DNA of 50,011 nt. Origin: Elusimicrobia bacterium HGW-Elusimicrobia-1 (lineage in GTDB: Bacteria > Elusimicrobiota > Endomicrobiia > PHAN01). The first letter of the stretch is position 1, and every line of letters starts with the position of its first letter. The stretch spans positions 1-50,011 of the forward strand of contig PHAN01000010.1 in the NCBI GenBank assembly GCA_002841695.1. Direction: 5' to 3'. Of the stretch, positions 16,848 through 24,176 are shown piece after piece. The notes under the pieces were generated by a model. That model was not told the origin of the DNA. It ran no database searches and was given only the letters and a program-made list of their open reading frames with translations. The position numbers were made by a program, and so were the translations under genes.

Positions 16848-18014
16848 TTACTCACCTCCTTTTTTCGCGAGTTTAAGTTCTTGATTGATTTCTTCTTCCG
16901 TCGGCACGGGCCCCGACTGCTGGGGATACACAAACACCCTGCCCTGGTAGTTTTTCAATATGACGGCTCTTTTGTTTTTGGATATTACGTAATCGGGGGC
17001 CACGGGAATTTTGCCGCCGCCGCCCGGAGCGTCTATGACGAACGACGGAACTGCGTAACCTGTGGTGTGGCCTCTCATCGCCTCTATGATGCGAAGACCC
17101 GACTGTAGCGGCGTGCGGAAATGATCCGTTCCGGGCGCAAGGTCGCACTGGTAAATGTAGTACGGACGCACGCGGATGGACAGAAGTTTGTGCATCAGTT
17201 CCGTCATAATAGCCGGTTTGTCGTTTATACCTTTAAGAAGAACTGTCTGCGAGCCGAGGGGAATGCCGGCTTCCGCAAGCATTGCGCAGGCGTCGCGCAC
17301 TTCGGGAGTGATTTCTTTGGGATGATTGAAGTGTATGCTCATAAAAAGCGGATGATGTTTTTTGAGTGTGTCGCAGAGATTTTTTGTTATCCGCTGGGGG
17401 ATGGTCACCGGCGCCCGTGTTCCTATTCTTACTATTTCAACGTGAGGCACGGAACGTATGCGCGATATTATGGCGTCGAGCCGTTCGTCGCTTAAAAGAA
17501 GCGGGTCGCCGCCGGAAATCAGCACGTCGCGGACTTCCGTGTGCTCTTTTATGTACGCGATTGCGGTTTCGAGATTTTCATCGGTAAGCGAGGCTTCCGA
17601 CGCGCCGACAATTCTTCTTCTGGTGCAGTGACGGCAGTACATCGCGCAGGCGTCGGTAACGAGAAACAAAACTCTGTCGGGATATCTGTGAACCAGACCC
17701 GGAGCGACCGTGTCGTGCTCTTCGCCGCACGGATCCGACAATTCGTGCACGCTGGTCTGGAATTCTTCGACGGCGGGGATGGCCTGTTTTCTTATGGGGC
17801 AGTTCGGATTGTTTTTGTCCATCAGGCCGGCGAAATACGGAGTAATCGCCATTTTCAGCCGCCCTTTGGAATAACCAATGGCTCTTTTTTCCGAGACGCT
17901 CAGATTGATGTACTTGGAAACTTCGTCCAGAGAGGTAATTCTTTTTTTAAGCTGTTCTTTCCACGCGGCGTTTTGATCGGACGCCGTACTCGGTGGTTTT
18001 TCTGTCTCAGCCAT
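16848..18014 (-). CDS. kamA: L-lysine 2,3-aminomutase
   Basis: Radical SAM/PLP enzyme that converts L-lysine to L-beta-lysine. It has the iron-sulfur motif CAMYCRHC (Cys123, 127, 130), followed by TRRR and SGGDPLLL. The PLP-binding lysine lies in DAPGGGGKIP near residue 325. The ATG at 18014 has a clear aggag 5-6 bases upstream and gives 388 aa; a GTG start at 18050 is possible but poorly supported. The family also includes EpmB, which modifies EF-P, but the extended N- and C-terminal parts fit KamA better. Products could feed lysine fermentation or beta-lysine osmolyte synthesis. No ablB or other kam genes are nearby. Confidence 0.92.
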   Translation of the reverse strand: MAETEKPPSTASDQNAAWKEQLKKRITSLDEVSKYINLSVSEKRAIGYSKGRLKMAITPYFAGLMDKNNPNCPIRKQAIPAVEEFQTSVHELSDPCGEEHDTVAPGLVHRYPDRVLFLVTDACAMYCRHCTRRRIVGASEASLTDENLETAIAYIKEHTEVRDVLISGGDPLLLSDERLDAIISRIRSVPHVEIVRIGTRAPVTIPQRITKNLCDTLKKHHPLFMSIHFNHPKEITPEVRDACAMLAEAGIPLGSQTVLLKGINDKPAIMTELMHKLLSIRVRPYYIYQCDLAPGTDHFRTPLQSGLRIIEAMRGHTTGYAVPSFVIDAPGGGGKIPVAPDYVISKNKRAVILKNYQGRVFVYPQQSGPVPTEEEINQELKLAKKGGE

Positions 18015-18066
18015 CGGTTCTCCTGATTTTTTAGGTTCCGTGTTTTTCACTTTTTTGACTGTCCGT

Positions 18067-18327
18067 TTATTTTTGTTCGAGGTTGTTATTCGCGAAAAGC
18101 GATATATCGGTTTCTTCTTTTTTCGTTATTATTTTTTCTTTGAGCCAGTTGTCTACAACATCTTTTGAAAATCTGTATTGCCTGCCTATTTTTGAGGCGG
18201 GTATCTTTTTTGCGCGTATCAAAGCGTATATTTTGGACTTTCCGATACCGAGGTACTCGGAGAGTTCCTTTATGTCCATTATCTCTTTTATGTCTTTAGT
18301 ATGCTGTTGGGCCTGCGTGCTTTCCAT
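18067..18327 (-). CDS. Excisionase-type HTH DNA-binding protein
   Basis: 86 aa with a MerR-like/AlpA-type winged helix-turn-helix. KELSEYLGIGKSKIYALIRAKKIP is followed by ASKIGRQYRFSKDVVDNWL, the usual form of the excisionase-family domain. Flanking tails are polar. The ribosome-binding site (taggtgat) supports the start at 18327. It is the first gene after a perfect consensus promoter and 52 bases before kamA. It may regulate its own operon or be a leftover of a mobile element adopted as a regulator; both are inference. Confidence 0.85.
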   Translation of the reverse strand: MESTQAQQHTKDIKEIMDIKELSEYLGIGKSKIYALIRAKKIPASKIGRQYRFSKDVVDNWLKEKIITKKEETDISLFANNNLEQK

Positions 18328-18368
18328 ATTTTATCACCTACTTTCAAGTTCTCTCGTTTAGTATCGTA

Positions 18369-18397
18369 ATTATACAAAATTTACCATCGCGTGTCAA
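18369..18397 (-). promoter_or_regulatory. Perfect sigma-70 promoter of the HTH-kamA operon
   Basis: Read on the - strand: TTGACA (18397-18392), a 17-base spacer, then TATAAT (18374-18369). Both hexamers match the consensus exactly and the spacing is optimal. Transcription would begin near 18362, about 35 bases before the HTH gene. No clear operator palindrome is seen in the spacer. Confidence 0.9.
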
Positions 18398-18516
18398 GTT
18401 TTAGTAAAAATTATTTTCCAAAGTTTGCCGCTTGGCGTTGTTAAGTGTTATATTTTAGCAAGAAAGAAAAGTGGTGGTTGGTGGATAGTGGCTCGTCGGG
18501 TCGAAAAGGCGGTTTA

Positions 18517-18652
18517 GCCACGTAGTGGCGACCTTGGTCGCCCGCAGATAGAGAGAGGATGAAAAATCTCGACATTGCCAAATTGTCATTCTGAAGAATC
18601 GGCGTCATAATTTAGAAACAAGATCCTTCGCTACGCTCAGGATGACAGGGGA
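18517..18652. repeat. Palindromes and REP-like repeat in the promoter-distal gap
   Basis: Two small perfect palindromes lie next to each other: 18517-18529 (gccac-gta-gtggc) and 18528-18541 (gcgacc-tt-ggtcgc). They are followed at 18586-18652 by the repeat type gtcattctgaag ... gatccttcgctacgctcaggatgac. The gap 18328-18733 thus holds the operon promoter, these repeats and the hppA terminator, and no gene. Confidence 0.65.
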
Positions 18653-18674
18653 AAACAAGTCGCCAAACAAAAAA

Positions 18675-18717
18675 AGGGTTCCGCACGACGACATCGTGCG
18701 GAACCCTTAATTACTAC
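18675..18717 (-). terminator. Intrinsic terminator of hppA
   Basis: On the - strand aagggttccgcacga is followed by a short loop and its complement tcgtgcggaaccctt, then a run of T (ttttttt). The stem is 15 bp and nearly perfect. It lies 17 bases after the hppA stop. Confidence 0.92.
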
Positions 18718-18733
18718 GTTTACGCGCCGGATT

Positions 18734-20788
18734 TTATTTTAACATTCCCAGAAAGTAAACGTTTAATTTTATTATTATCGGCGCGAAGACCAGCGCGACG
18801 ACAGACATAAGTTTCAGAAGTATGTTCAGGGACGGTCCCGAAGTGTCCTTGAAAGGATCGCCAATCGTATCTCCGATGACGGTCGCTTTGTGGACGTCGG
18901 AACCTTTTCCGCCGAGGTTGCCCTCTTCCACGTATTTCTTGGCGTTGTCCCACGCGCCTCCGGCATTGGCAAGAAGAATCGCCAAAGGAACTCCGGCCAC
19001 CAGAGATCCCACCAGAAACCCTCCCAGGCCGTCTGCGCCAAGCGCCGTACCCACGATTATCGGAAGAGCCACCGCCATTACGCCGGGCAGTATCATTTCT
19101 TTCAGCGCGCCTTTCGTGGTTATGTCGACGCACTTGGCGGAATCGGGCATTACTTTTCCTTCCATCAGTCCGGGAATTTCCTTGAACTGTCTGCGGACTT
19201 CCTCCACCACGGAGAAGGCCGCTCGGCCCACTGCGAGCATTGTGTAGGCGCAGAAGACAAACGGCACCATGCCGCCTATGAACATCCCCGCGACGACCTT
19301 CGCCGACAGGGCGTTGATTATGTTGATTCCGACGGTCTGCGAGTACGCCGTAAAAAGCGCCAGCGCAGTCAGCGCCGCCGAGCCGATGGCGAAACCTTTT
19401 CCTATGGCCGCCGTAGTATTTCCGACGGCATCAAGCCGTTCCGCGCGTTTGCGGACTTCGCTGCCCATATGAGCCATCTCGGCTATTCCCGCCGCGTTGT
19501 CGGCTATGGGGCCGTAAGCGTCGACGGCGACAGTCATTCCCGTGATGGAAAGCATGCCTATGGCCGACAGAGCCACGCCGAAGATGCCGGCGAACTTATA
19601 CGCCAGCACCGTTGCTGCGGCTATGGCAATAACGGGAATCGCGGTGGATTTCAGAGACACTGCGAAACCGTGTATTATACAGGTCGCCGCGCCCGTCGTT
19701 GCGGCCTTGGCTATTTCCTGCACTACTTTGCCCGAGGTATAATATTCGGCGGCAAAGCCCACTATGAGTCCCGCCACAAGTCCCACGAGGGTCGCCCAAA
19801 ACGCGAAGATATTTCCGTACCACACTTTTGTCAGGAAGAACGCTCCGACCAGAAGCAGCGCGGCGGTGACTAACATGCCGGTGCGAAGAGCCGCCTGCGG
19901 ATCCGTTTTCTCGTCGGTGCGGACAAAATAAACTCCGACCGCCGCCGCGATTATGCCCCACGCCGAGATAAGAATCGCCAGTAGTCCTCCGTTTATGTCT
20001 ATAAGAGGATTCGGCGCTACGGCTATTACAAGAGCCGATATTATGGCGCCGATGTATGACTCAAAAAGATCCGCGCCCATTCCGGCCACGTCGCCTACGT
20101 TATCGCCCACGTTGTCGGCGATGACGGCGGGATTGCGGGGGTCGTCTTCGGGTATTCCGGCCTCGACTTTACCGACGAGGTCGGCTCCGACGTCGGCGGC
20201 CTTTGTGTAGATTCCTCCGCCCACGCGCGCAAACAAAGCCACAGACGACGCGCCAAGAGAAAATCCGACTATGGACTGCACCGCTTCGGTTATTTTAGCG
20301 GCAAGATCCGCCTTGCCCGAGAGAAATATAAAGTAAAGAAGAACCGATAAAAATCCGAAAAGACCCACGCTGACTACGGAAATGCCCATTACCGCGCCGC
20401 CGGGAAACGCCACGCCGAGCGCTTCGTTGAAGCTTTTGGAAGCCGCCTGCGCGGTACGCGCGTTGGACCTTGTGGCTATCTGCATTCCTATCCATCCGGC
20501 CAGAATGGAACATACGGCTCCGACGATAAAAGCAAGAGCCGTCTTCTTGGCCACGAATATAAACAGAATCATCGCCACCAGAAAAACAAAAAACGCGATG
20601 GACTTGTATTCCCTTGAGAGGAATGCCATCGCGCCTTTGTGAATCTCGCCGGAGATCTCTTTCATTCTGTCGGTTCCCTCGTCCTTGGAGAGTATCTTTT
20701 TGGAAAGATAACCCACAAAAACGAGCCCCGATGCCGCCACTATGAGAGATACCCACAAACTTGTCAAACCGCCGAAAATGCCTACCAT
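18734..20788 (-). CDS. hppA: Membrane-bound pyrophosphatase, predicted K+-dependent ion pump
   Basis: Integral membrane protein of about 684 aa and some 16 membrane helices. It couples hydrolysis of pyrophosphate to export of H+ or Na+. The signature DVGADLVGKVEAG is present, as are the catalytic Asp-rich loops DDPRNPAVIADNVGDNVGD and VIGDTIGDPFKDT. The GNTTAA motif carries Ala where K+-independent enzymes carry Lys, so the pump is predicted to need K+. K+-dependent members are often Na+ pumps, but the ion cannot be fixed by eye. ATG 20788 is chosen because aggagg lies 9 bases upstream; a GTG two codons earlier is too close. A TATAAT-like element lies at 20859-20854. Confidence 0.95.
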   Translation of the reverse strand: MVGIFGGLTSLWVSLIVAASGLVFVGYLSKKILSKDEGTDRMKEISGEIHKGAMAFLSREYKSIAFFVFLVAMILFIFVAKKTALAFIVGAVCSILAGWIGMQIATRSNARTAQAASKSFNEALGVAFPGGAVMGISVVSVGLFGFLSVLLYFIFLSGKADLAAKITEAVQSIVGFSLGASSVALFARVGGGIYTKAADVGADLVGKVEAGIPEDDPRNPAVIADNVGDNVGDVAGMGADLFESYIGAIISALVIAVAPNPLIDINGGLLAILISAWGIIAAAVGVYFVRTDEKTDPQAALRTGMLVTAALLLVGAFFLTKVWYGNIFAFWATLVGLVAGLIVGFAAEYYTSGKVVQEIAKAATTGAATCIIHGFAVSLKSTAIPVIAIAAATVLAYKFAGIFGVALSAIGMLSITGMTVAVDAYGPIADNAAGIAEMAHMGSEVRKRAERLDAVGNTTAAIGKGFAIGSAALTALALFTAYSQTVGINIINALSAKVVAGMFIGGMVPFVFCAYTMLAVGRAAFSVVEEVRRQFKEIPGLMEGKVMPDSAKCVDITTKGALKEMILPGVMAVALPIIVGTALGADGLGGFLVGSLVAGVPLAILLANAGGAWDNAKKYVEEGNLGGKGSDVHKATVIGDTIGDPFKDTSGPSLNILLKLMSVVALVFAPIIIKLNVYFLGMLK

Positions 20789-20879
20789 ATGCACGTCCCT
20801 CCTGTTGGATGTAACAAACGCGTATTTTCCGACTGCCCCCCCGTCAGGGGAATATTATATATAAAAAGGAAAGCAAAAT

Positions 20880-21827
20880 CTATTTTACCACACCGCCACT
20901 ATAAGGAACTGTGGGACTTTTGCCATTTTTTAACAGTAGCTTTAACTCTTTGGTGTCAATTGAGATTTTGTATATATTAAGCGGGGCGTTATCCCCGTTT
21001 ATCCGTGTTTCTTCCTCTGTCACGCCTTCAAAAATAATTTCTCTTTCATTCATCCAGCGGGGGTTTTGCGCATAAAGGTTATCAGGCGATATGTGCCGCA
21101 GGTTTCCTGATTTTGTGTCATACAGAACTATCACAGTCAGCTGTTCTGTGAGACCTTCCATTCCTTTCCCGCTTACGTCGGGAGGATCTATTAACAAATA
21201 TCTTTCGTCTTTTGACGGCAAAAATTTTGTCGCGCCGCTGATGGAGTATTTAGAATTCAGAATGTCAGTGATTTTTTGTCCGGTCGTCACTTCGCCATTA
21301 AGATTTATTTTATATAGATATTCCATATCGTGGAAATAAATGTGTTTTCCGTCAGGCGCCCACACAGGAGAGCGGAAAATGGTGCGATGTGCTTTTATTT
21401 CTTTTGTGAGTATATAAAAATCGCTATCCTGACTGGTTGCTATTCCGATGTGCCAGCGGTTATTATTCCAGTGATTAAACGCTATTTGTCTGCCGTCCGG
21501 CGACCATGTAGGTCCGTAATTATTATTACCGGGGATGGAGGTTAAAATTTTAATTTCTCCTGTTTTTATGTCAACAATGCCAATTTTTCTGCCCATAGAA
21601 GGGTAATCTTTGGGACTATCGCAGGTAAACGCCACTTTATCTCCGTTTGGAGATATTTGTGGATGGTATCCTTCGCAAAGATATTTGGATTTAATTTCTT
21701 TGTTGTAAAAATTTATCCAGATGAAGCCTTCTCCTTTTTCATAGACCATTAATAGTTGCTTATCTTCTGTGGCATACAGCGCGGTTAACATTGATAACAG
21801 TATAGTTGTAAGGAATTTTTTTTTCAT
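20880..21827 (-). CDS. Secreted TolB-like beta-propeller protein
   Basis: 315 aa starting at MKKKFLTTILL, a clear signal peptide ending around TALYA. Several WD40-like/TolB-type blades follow: HPQISPNGDKVAFTCDSP, GPTWSPDGRQIAFNHW and PVWAPDGKHIYFHD, each with the usual SPDGxxIAF-like core. Such proteins are periplasmic and mediate protein contacts. The ATG overlaps the stop of the NlpC/P60-like gene by 4 bases, so the two are translationally coupled. Base composition is visibly richer in A+T than the neighbours, hinting at a later arrival. The function within this pair is unknown. Confidence 0.8.
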   Translation of the reverse strand: MKKKFLTTILLSMLTALYATEDKQLLMVYEKGEGFIWINFYNKEIKSKYLCEGYHPQISPNGDKVAFTCDSPKDYPSMGRKIGIVDIKTGEIKILTSIPGNNNYGPTWSPDGRQIAFNHWNNNRWHIGIATSQDSDFYILTKEIKAHRTIFRSPVWAPDGKHIYFHDMEYLYKINLNGEVTTGQKITDILNSKYSISGATKFLPSKDERYLLIDPPDVSGKGMEGLTEQLTVIVLYDTKSGNLRHISPDNLYAQNPRWMNEREIIFEGVTEEETRINGDNAPLNIYKISIDTKELKLLLKNGKSPTVPYSGGVVK

Positions 21828-22894
21828 GGTCTGCCGCCCCCTGCGAAATGCCATTCGCCATACATGTTTTTACTTCCCTCTCTGCCGTCAGTATTCATAT
21901 ATGCGGGTTTTACCCCCTTTTTGAAAGTGGAATCTATGAATTCAATATTTCCGTTTTTGTTGGTAACTATATATCCGACATGTTTAATGGCGTCTGTGTT
22001 ATCCTTAAAAAATATCAGATCACCTTCCTTCAAATCATATCGCAATGGAATTATAGCGGCGCGTTTTTCAAAATAATTATACTGTTCTTGTGCCGTGCGT
22101 GGCAAAAAAGGGTATATTGTTTGAGTTGTTTTAGAACAATCGTATTTGGAGTAGGGCTTACCGACGAGATATTCTGCTATTTGCGTCGGATTTTTTGAAG
22201 GCAGCTGTTTCTTGAATTCAGAAAAAATATACTCCAGTAACGAATGAACTTTCTCAGGATAAATCAGTCCTTCTTTTTCAATGGTTGAGCAAGGAGAGTG
22301 TGGTCTGCAATACTGGCATTTGCAGTAATGTATGATGCGGCTGTGATTTCTTCTTGTTACTTCGCAAATTGCAGAGTGGATTGGTGTGTTTGCCGCAGGT
22401 AGAGCGGAATAATTAAAGATATCACCCGTTAATACAAAATCATTTATCTGGGTAGCGAGGCAGATTTTTTCTTTATTTTGGTTTATAAAAAATATTGCAT
22501 TTTCTCCGAGAAATTCGCCTTTGGCGGTGGCGCAACCCATATTTCTTAATATTTTTTTGCTCTCGGTTAAAAAGAGCGAGGATGATAGTAGTGTGTCTGG
22601 GGCAATAACTTGTTGTGGTTGCTCTGATGTGTGATGGTAATTATCCAGAGATTGTTTTGCAATCTGTCCATTTGGGTATTCAGTGATTTGCAAATCAGCC
22701 CGATAATCATATTTTGCAGTTTGAGGATTTGAGATGTCCTCCGAAAAGTTTGGGTCATCAGGCGTTAATGCGAGCAGGGGCGGGTAGCGGTTTTTATGCC
22801 CCAGCCATATAGTCAGGGTATCAAAATTTATTTCCCGCGGACGGTACTCTTCCCACTCGTCAGGCAGAATTGAGGATAAAAACTTTTCGTCCAT
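21824..22894 (-). CDS. NlpC/P60-like cysteine peptidase with Cys-rich insert
   Basis: 356 aa. The C-terminal third resembles NlpC/P60: YLVGKPYSKYDCSKT with the likely nucleophile Cys253, KEGDLIFF, and KHVGYIV with His305. This arrangement fits Cys-His hydrolases that cut peptidoglycan stems or other amides. The N-terminal 200 residues are not recognised and carry a compact Cys cluster (Cys191, 193, 196 and 202) that could bind zinc. No signal peptide is visible. The ribosome-binding site is aaagggg. The A+T-rich gene pairs with the following secreted propeller gene. It may be an envelope enzyme with its partner or an effector-like protein; this is unproven. Confidence 0.7.
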   Translation of the reverse strand: MDEKFLSSILPDEWEEYRPREINFDTLTIWLGHKNRYPPLLALTPDDPNFSEDISNPQTAKYDYRADLQITEYPNGQIAKQSLDNYHHTSEQPQQVIAPDTLLSSSLFLTESKKILRNMGCATAKGEFLGENAIFFINQNKEKICLATQINDFVLTGDIFNYSALPAANTPIHSAICEVTRRNHSRIIHYCKCQYCRPHSPCSTIEKEGLIYPEKVHSLLEYIFSEFKKQLPSKNPTQIAEYLVGKPYSKYDCSKTTQTIYPFLPRTAQEQYNYFEKRAAIIPLRYDLKEGDLIFFKDNTDAIKHVGYIVTNKNGNIEFIDSTFKKGVKPAYMNTDGREGSKNMYGEWHFAGGGRP

Positions 22895-22941
22895 TTCCCC
22901 TTTTTACAAAGGAAGGTTAAGAATAGTAAATGATTTGTGGA

Positions 22942-23349
22942 TTACTCTTGCTTCGTCAAAGCCCGGTTTACAGCTATCATTATACCCATACTCGAGCCGG
23001 TCGCTCCCGTCACTGTGTCCACTTTGGGATTCTGGGCTTTTACAATGCGTTCCGTGGTATCAGGCGCCTCATAGCCCTTGCCGGCAAATTGTTCTTTAAT
23101 CGTAACACTCTTGATGCGGTGTTTTTTTATCTCGACGGCTACCCTGACATTGACCAGAAAATCCTTGAACGAGCCCTCGTAAACTCCGTCGGGAATTTTG
23201 GCGAGATTGGTTTTGGTTATTTTGTTGTATTCGGCCAGCACGTTCGCCGTCATTTTGTTGTAGCGAATGCGAAACCCTATGAAACCCGCCGCCGCAACGG
23301 CAATAATAATTCCCAGCACAATCGCAGTTACCTTGAGCGTTTTGCTCAT
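22942..23349 (-). CDS. Membrane-anchored FMN-binding domain protein
   Basis: 135 aa with one N-terminal transmembrane helix (about residues 6-27) and a single FMN_bind domain. The domain ends with DTVTGATGSS (111-120), the counterpart of the SGATxT/S motif where ApbE attaches FMN in NqrC/RnfG proteins. Here the acceptor position would be a Ser. DGVYEGS (54-60) is the usual domain opening. Such small proteins carry electrons outside the membrane. No Rnf or Nqr genes and no apbE are nearby, so the redox partner is unknown. The ribosome-binding site ggaga supports the start. Confidence 0.85.
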   Translation of the reverse strand: MSKTLKVTAIVLGIIIAVAAAGFIGFRIRYNKMTANVLAEYNKITKTNLAKIPDGVYEGSFKDFLVNVRVAVEIKKHRIKSVTIKEQFAGKGYEAPDTTERIVKAQNPKVDTVTGATGSSMGIMIAVNRALTKQE

Positions 23350-23443
23350 ACATATTTCTCCATAATTTTGATATTTTGAAATGACATTTCAGCCAACGTT
23401 TTATCCCCGTAATGGTTTCGTTTATTAAATAACCGTCGGAGGT

Positions 23444-24103
23444 CTATTTTTTATCTTCAATCTTCGCCAGCCGCTCGGAAAGATTTTCCTGTTCTTTGGC
23501 GATGATTCTGAGCGCTTCCGCGATGGGGTCGGGGAGTTGCCCGTGCTGGAGCATGTCCAATTCTTCGGGAGAAAATCCCACGCCCACCCGCGCCGGCACG
23601 CCTACGGCGGTGGCCTTGGCGGGTACGTCTCTTACGACGACGGAACCCGCGCCTATCATGGCGTTTTCACCTATGTTGATGGCTCCAAGAACAATCGCGC
23701 CCGCCCCTATGACCACGTGATTGCCGACGGTGGGATGACGTTTCTTTTTTTCAAGCGACGTGCCGCCCAGCACCACGCCCTGATACAGCAAAACGTCGTC
23801 GCCTATTTCGGATGTCTCGCCTATTACAACGCCCATTCCGTGGTCTATGAAAAATCTCCGTCCTATCGTCGCGCCCGGGTGTATCTCTATGCCGGTCAAA
23901 AATCGCGATATGTGGGATACCAGCCGCGCGGGGAATTTAAGTCCGTGCCGCCACAGAAAGTGCGCGAAGCGGTGCAGAAGAATGGCGTGAAGCCCCGGGT
24001 AGCAAGTCAGGACTTCGACGACGCCCCTGGCCGCGGGGTCTTTGCGGAATACTGTCCGGACGTCTTCTTTGAGACGGAAATATGCTCTTGAAAATATGTT
24101 CAT
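23444..24103 (-). CDS. cysE: Serine O-acetyltransferase
   Basis: Makes O-acetylserine from serine and acetyl-CoA for cysteine synthesis. 219 aa from ATG 24103, which has an aagga ribosome-binding site. The left-handed beta-helix repeats run through [50 protein letters not shown] and [12 protein letters not shown]. The catalytic His is in DHG. The short N-terminal helical part (about 65 residues) is of the compact EpsC/CysE type. It is divergent from valS, with a 73-base gap that must hold both promoters. No cysK is adjacent. Confidence 0.93.
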   Translation of the reverse strand: MNIFSRAYFRLKEDVRTVFRKDPAARGVVEVLTCYPGLHAILLHRFAHFLWRHGLKFPARLVSHISRFLTGIEIHPGATIGRRFFIDHGMGVVIGETSEIGDDVLLYQGVVLGGTSLEKKKRHPTVGNHVVIGAGAIVLGAINIGENAMIGAGSVVVRDVPAKATAVGVPARVGVGFSPEELDMLQHGQLPDPIAEALRIIAKEQENLSERLAKIEDKK

Positions 24104-24176
24104 AATAAAGATTCCTTGTCGATATTTTGAGAACATCTCGTGAAAATTATATCAATTTGATAAAATTATCCGCGAT

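Noticed and set aside
18890-19873. 327-codon open frame on the + strand
   Set aside because: Antisense to the pyrophosphatase gene and rich in Arg/His/Gly without a fold-like pattern.
20831-20855. Terminator after the propeller gene
   Set aside because: The small cccc/gggg hairpin has no T-run in the direction of transcription.
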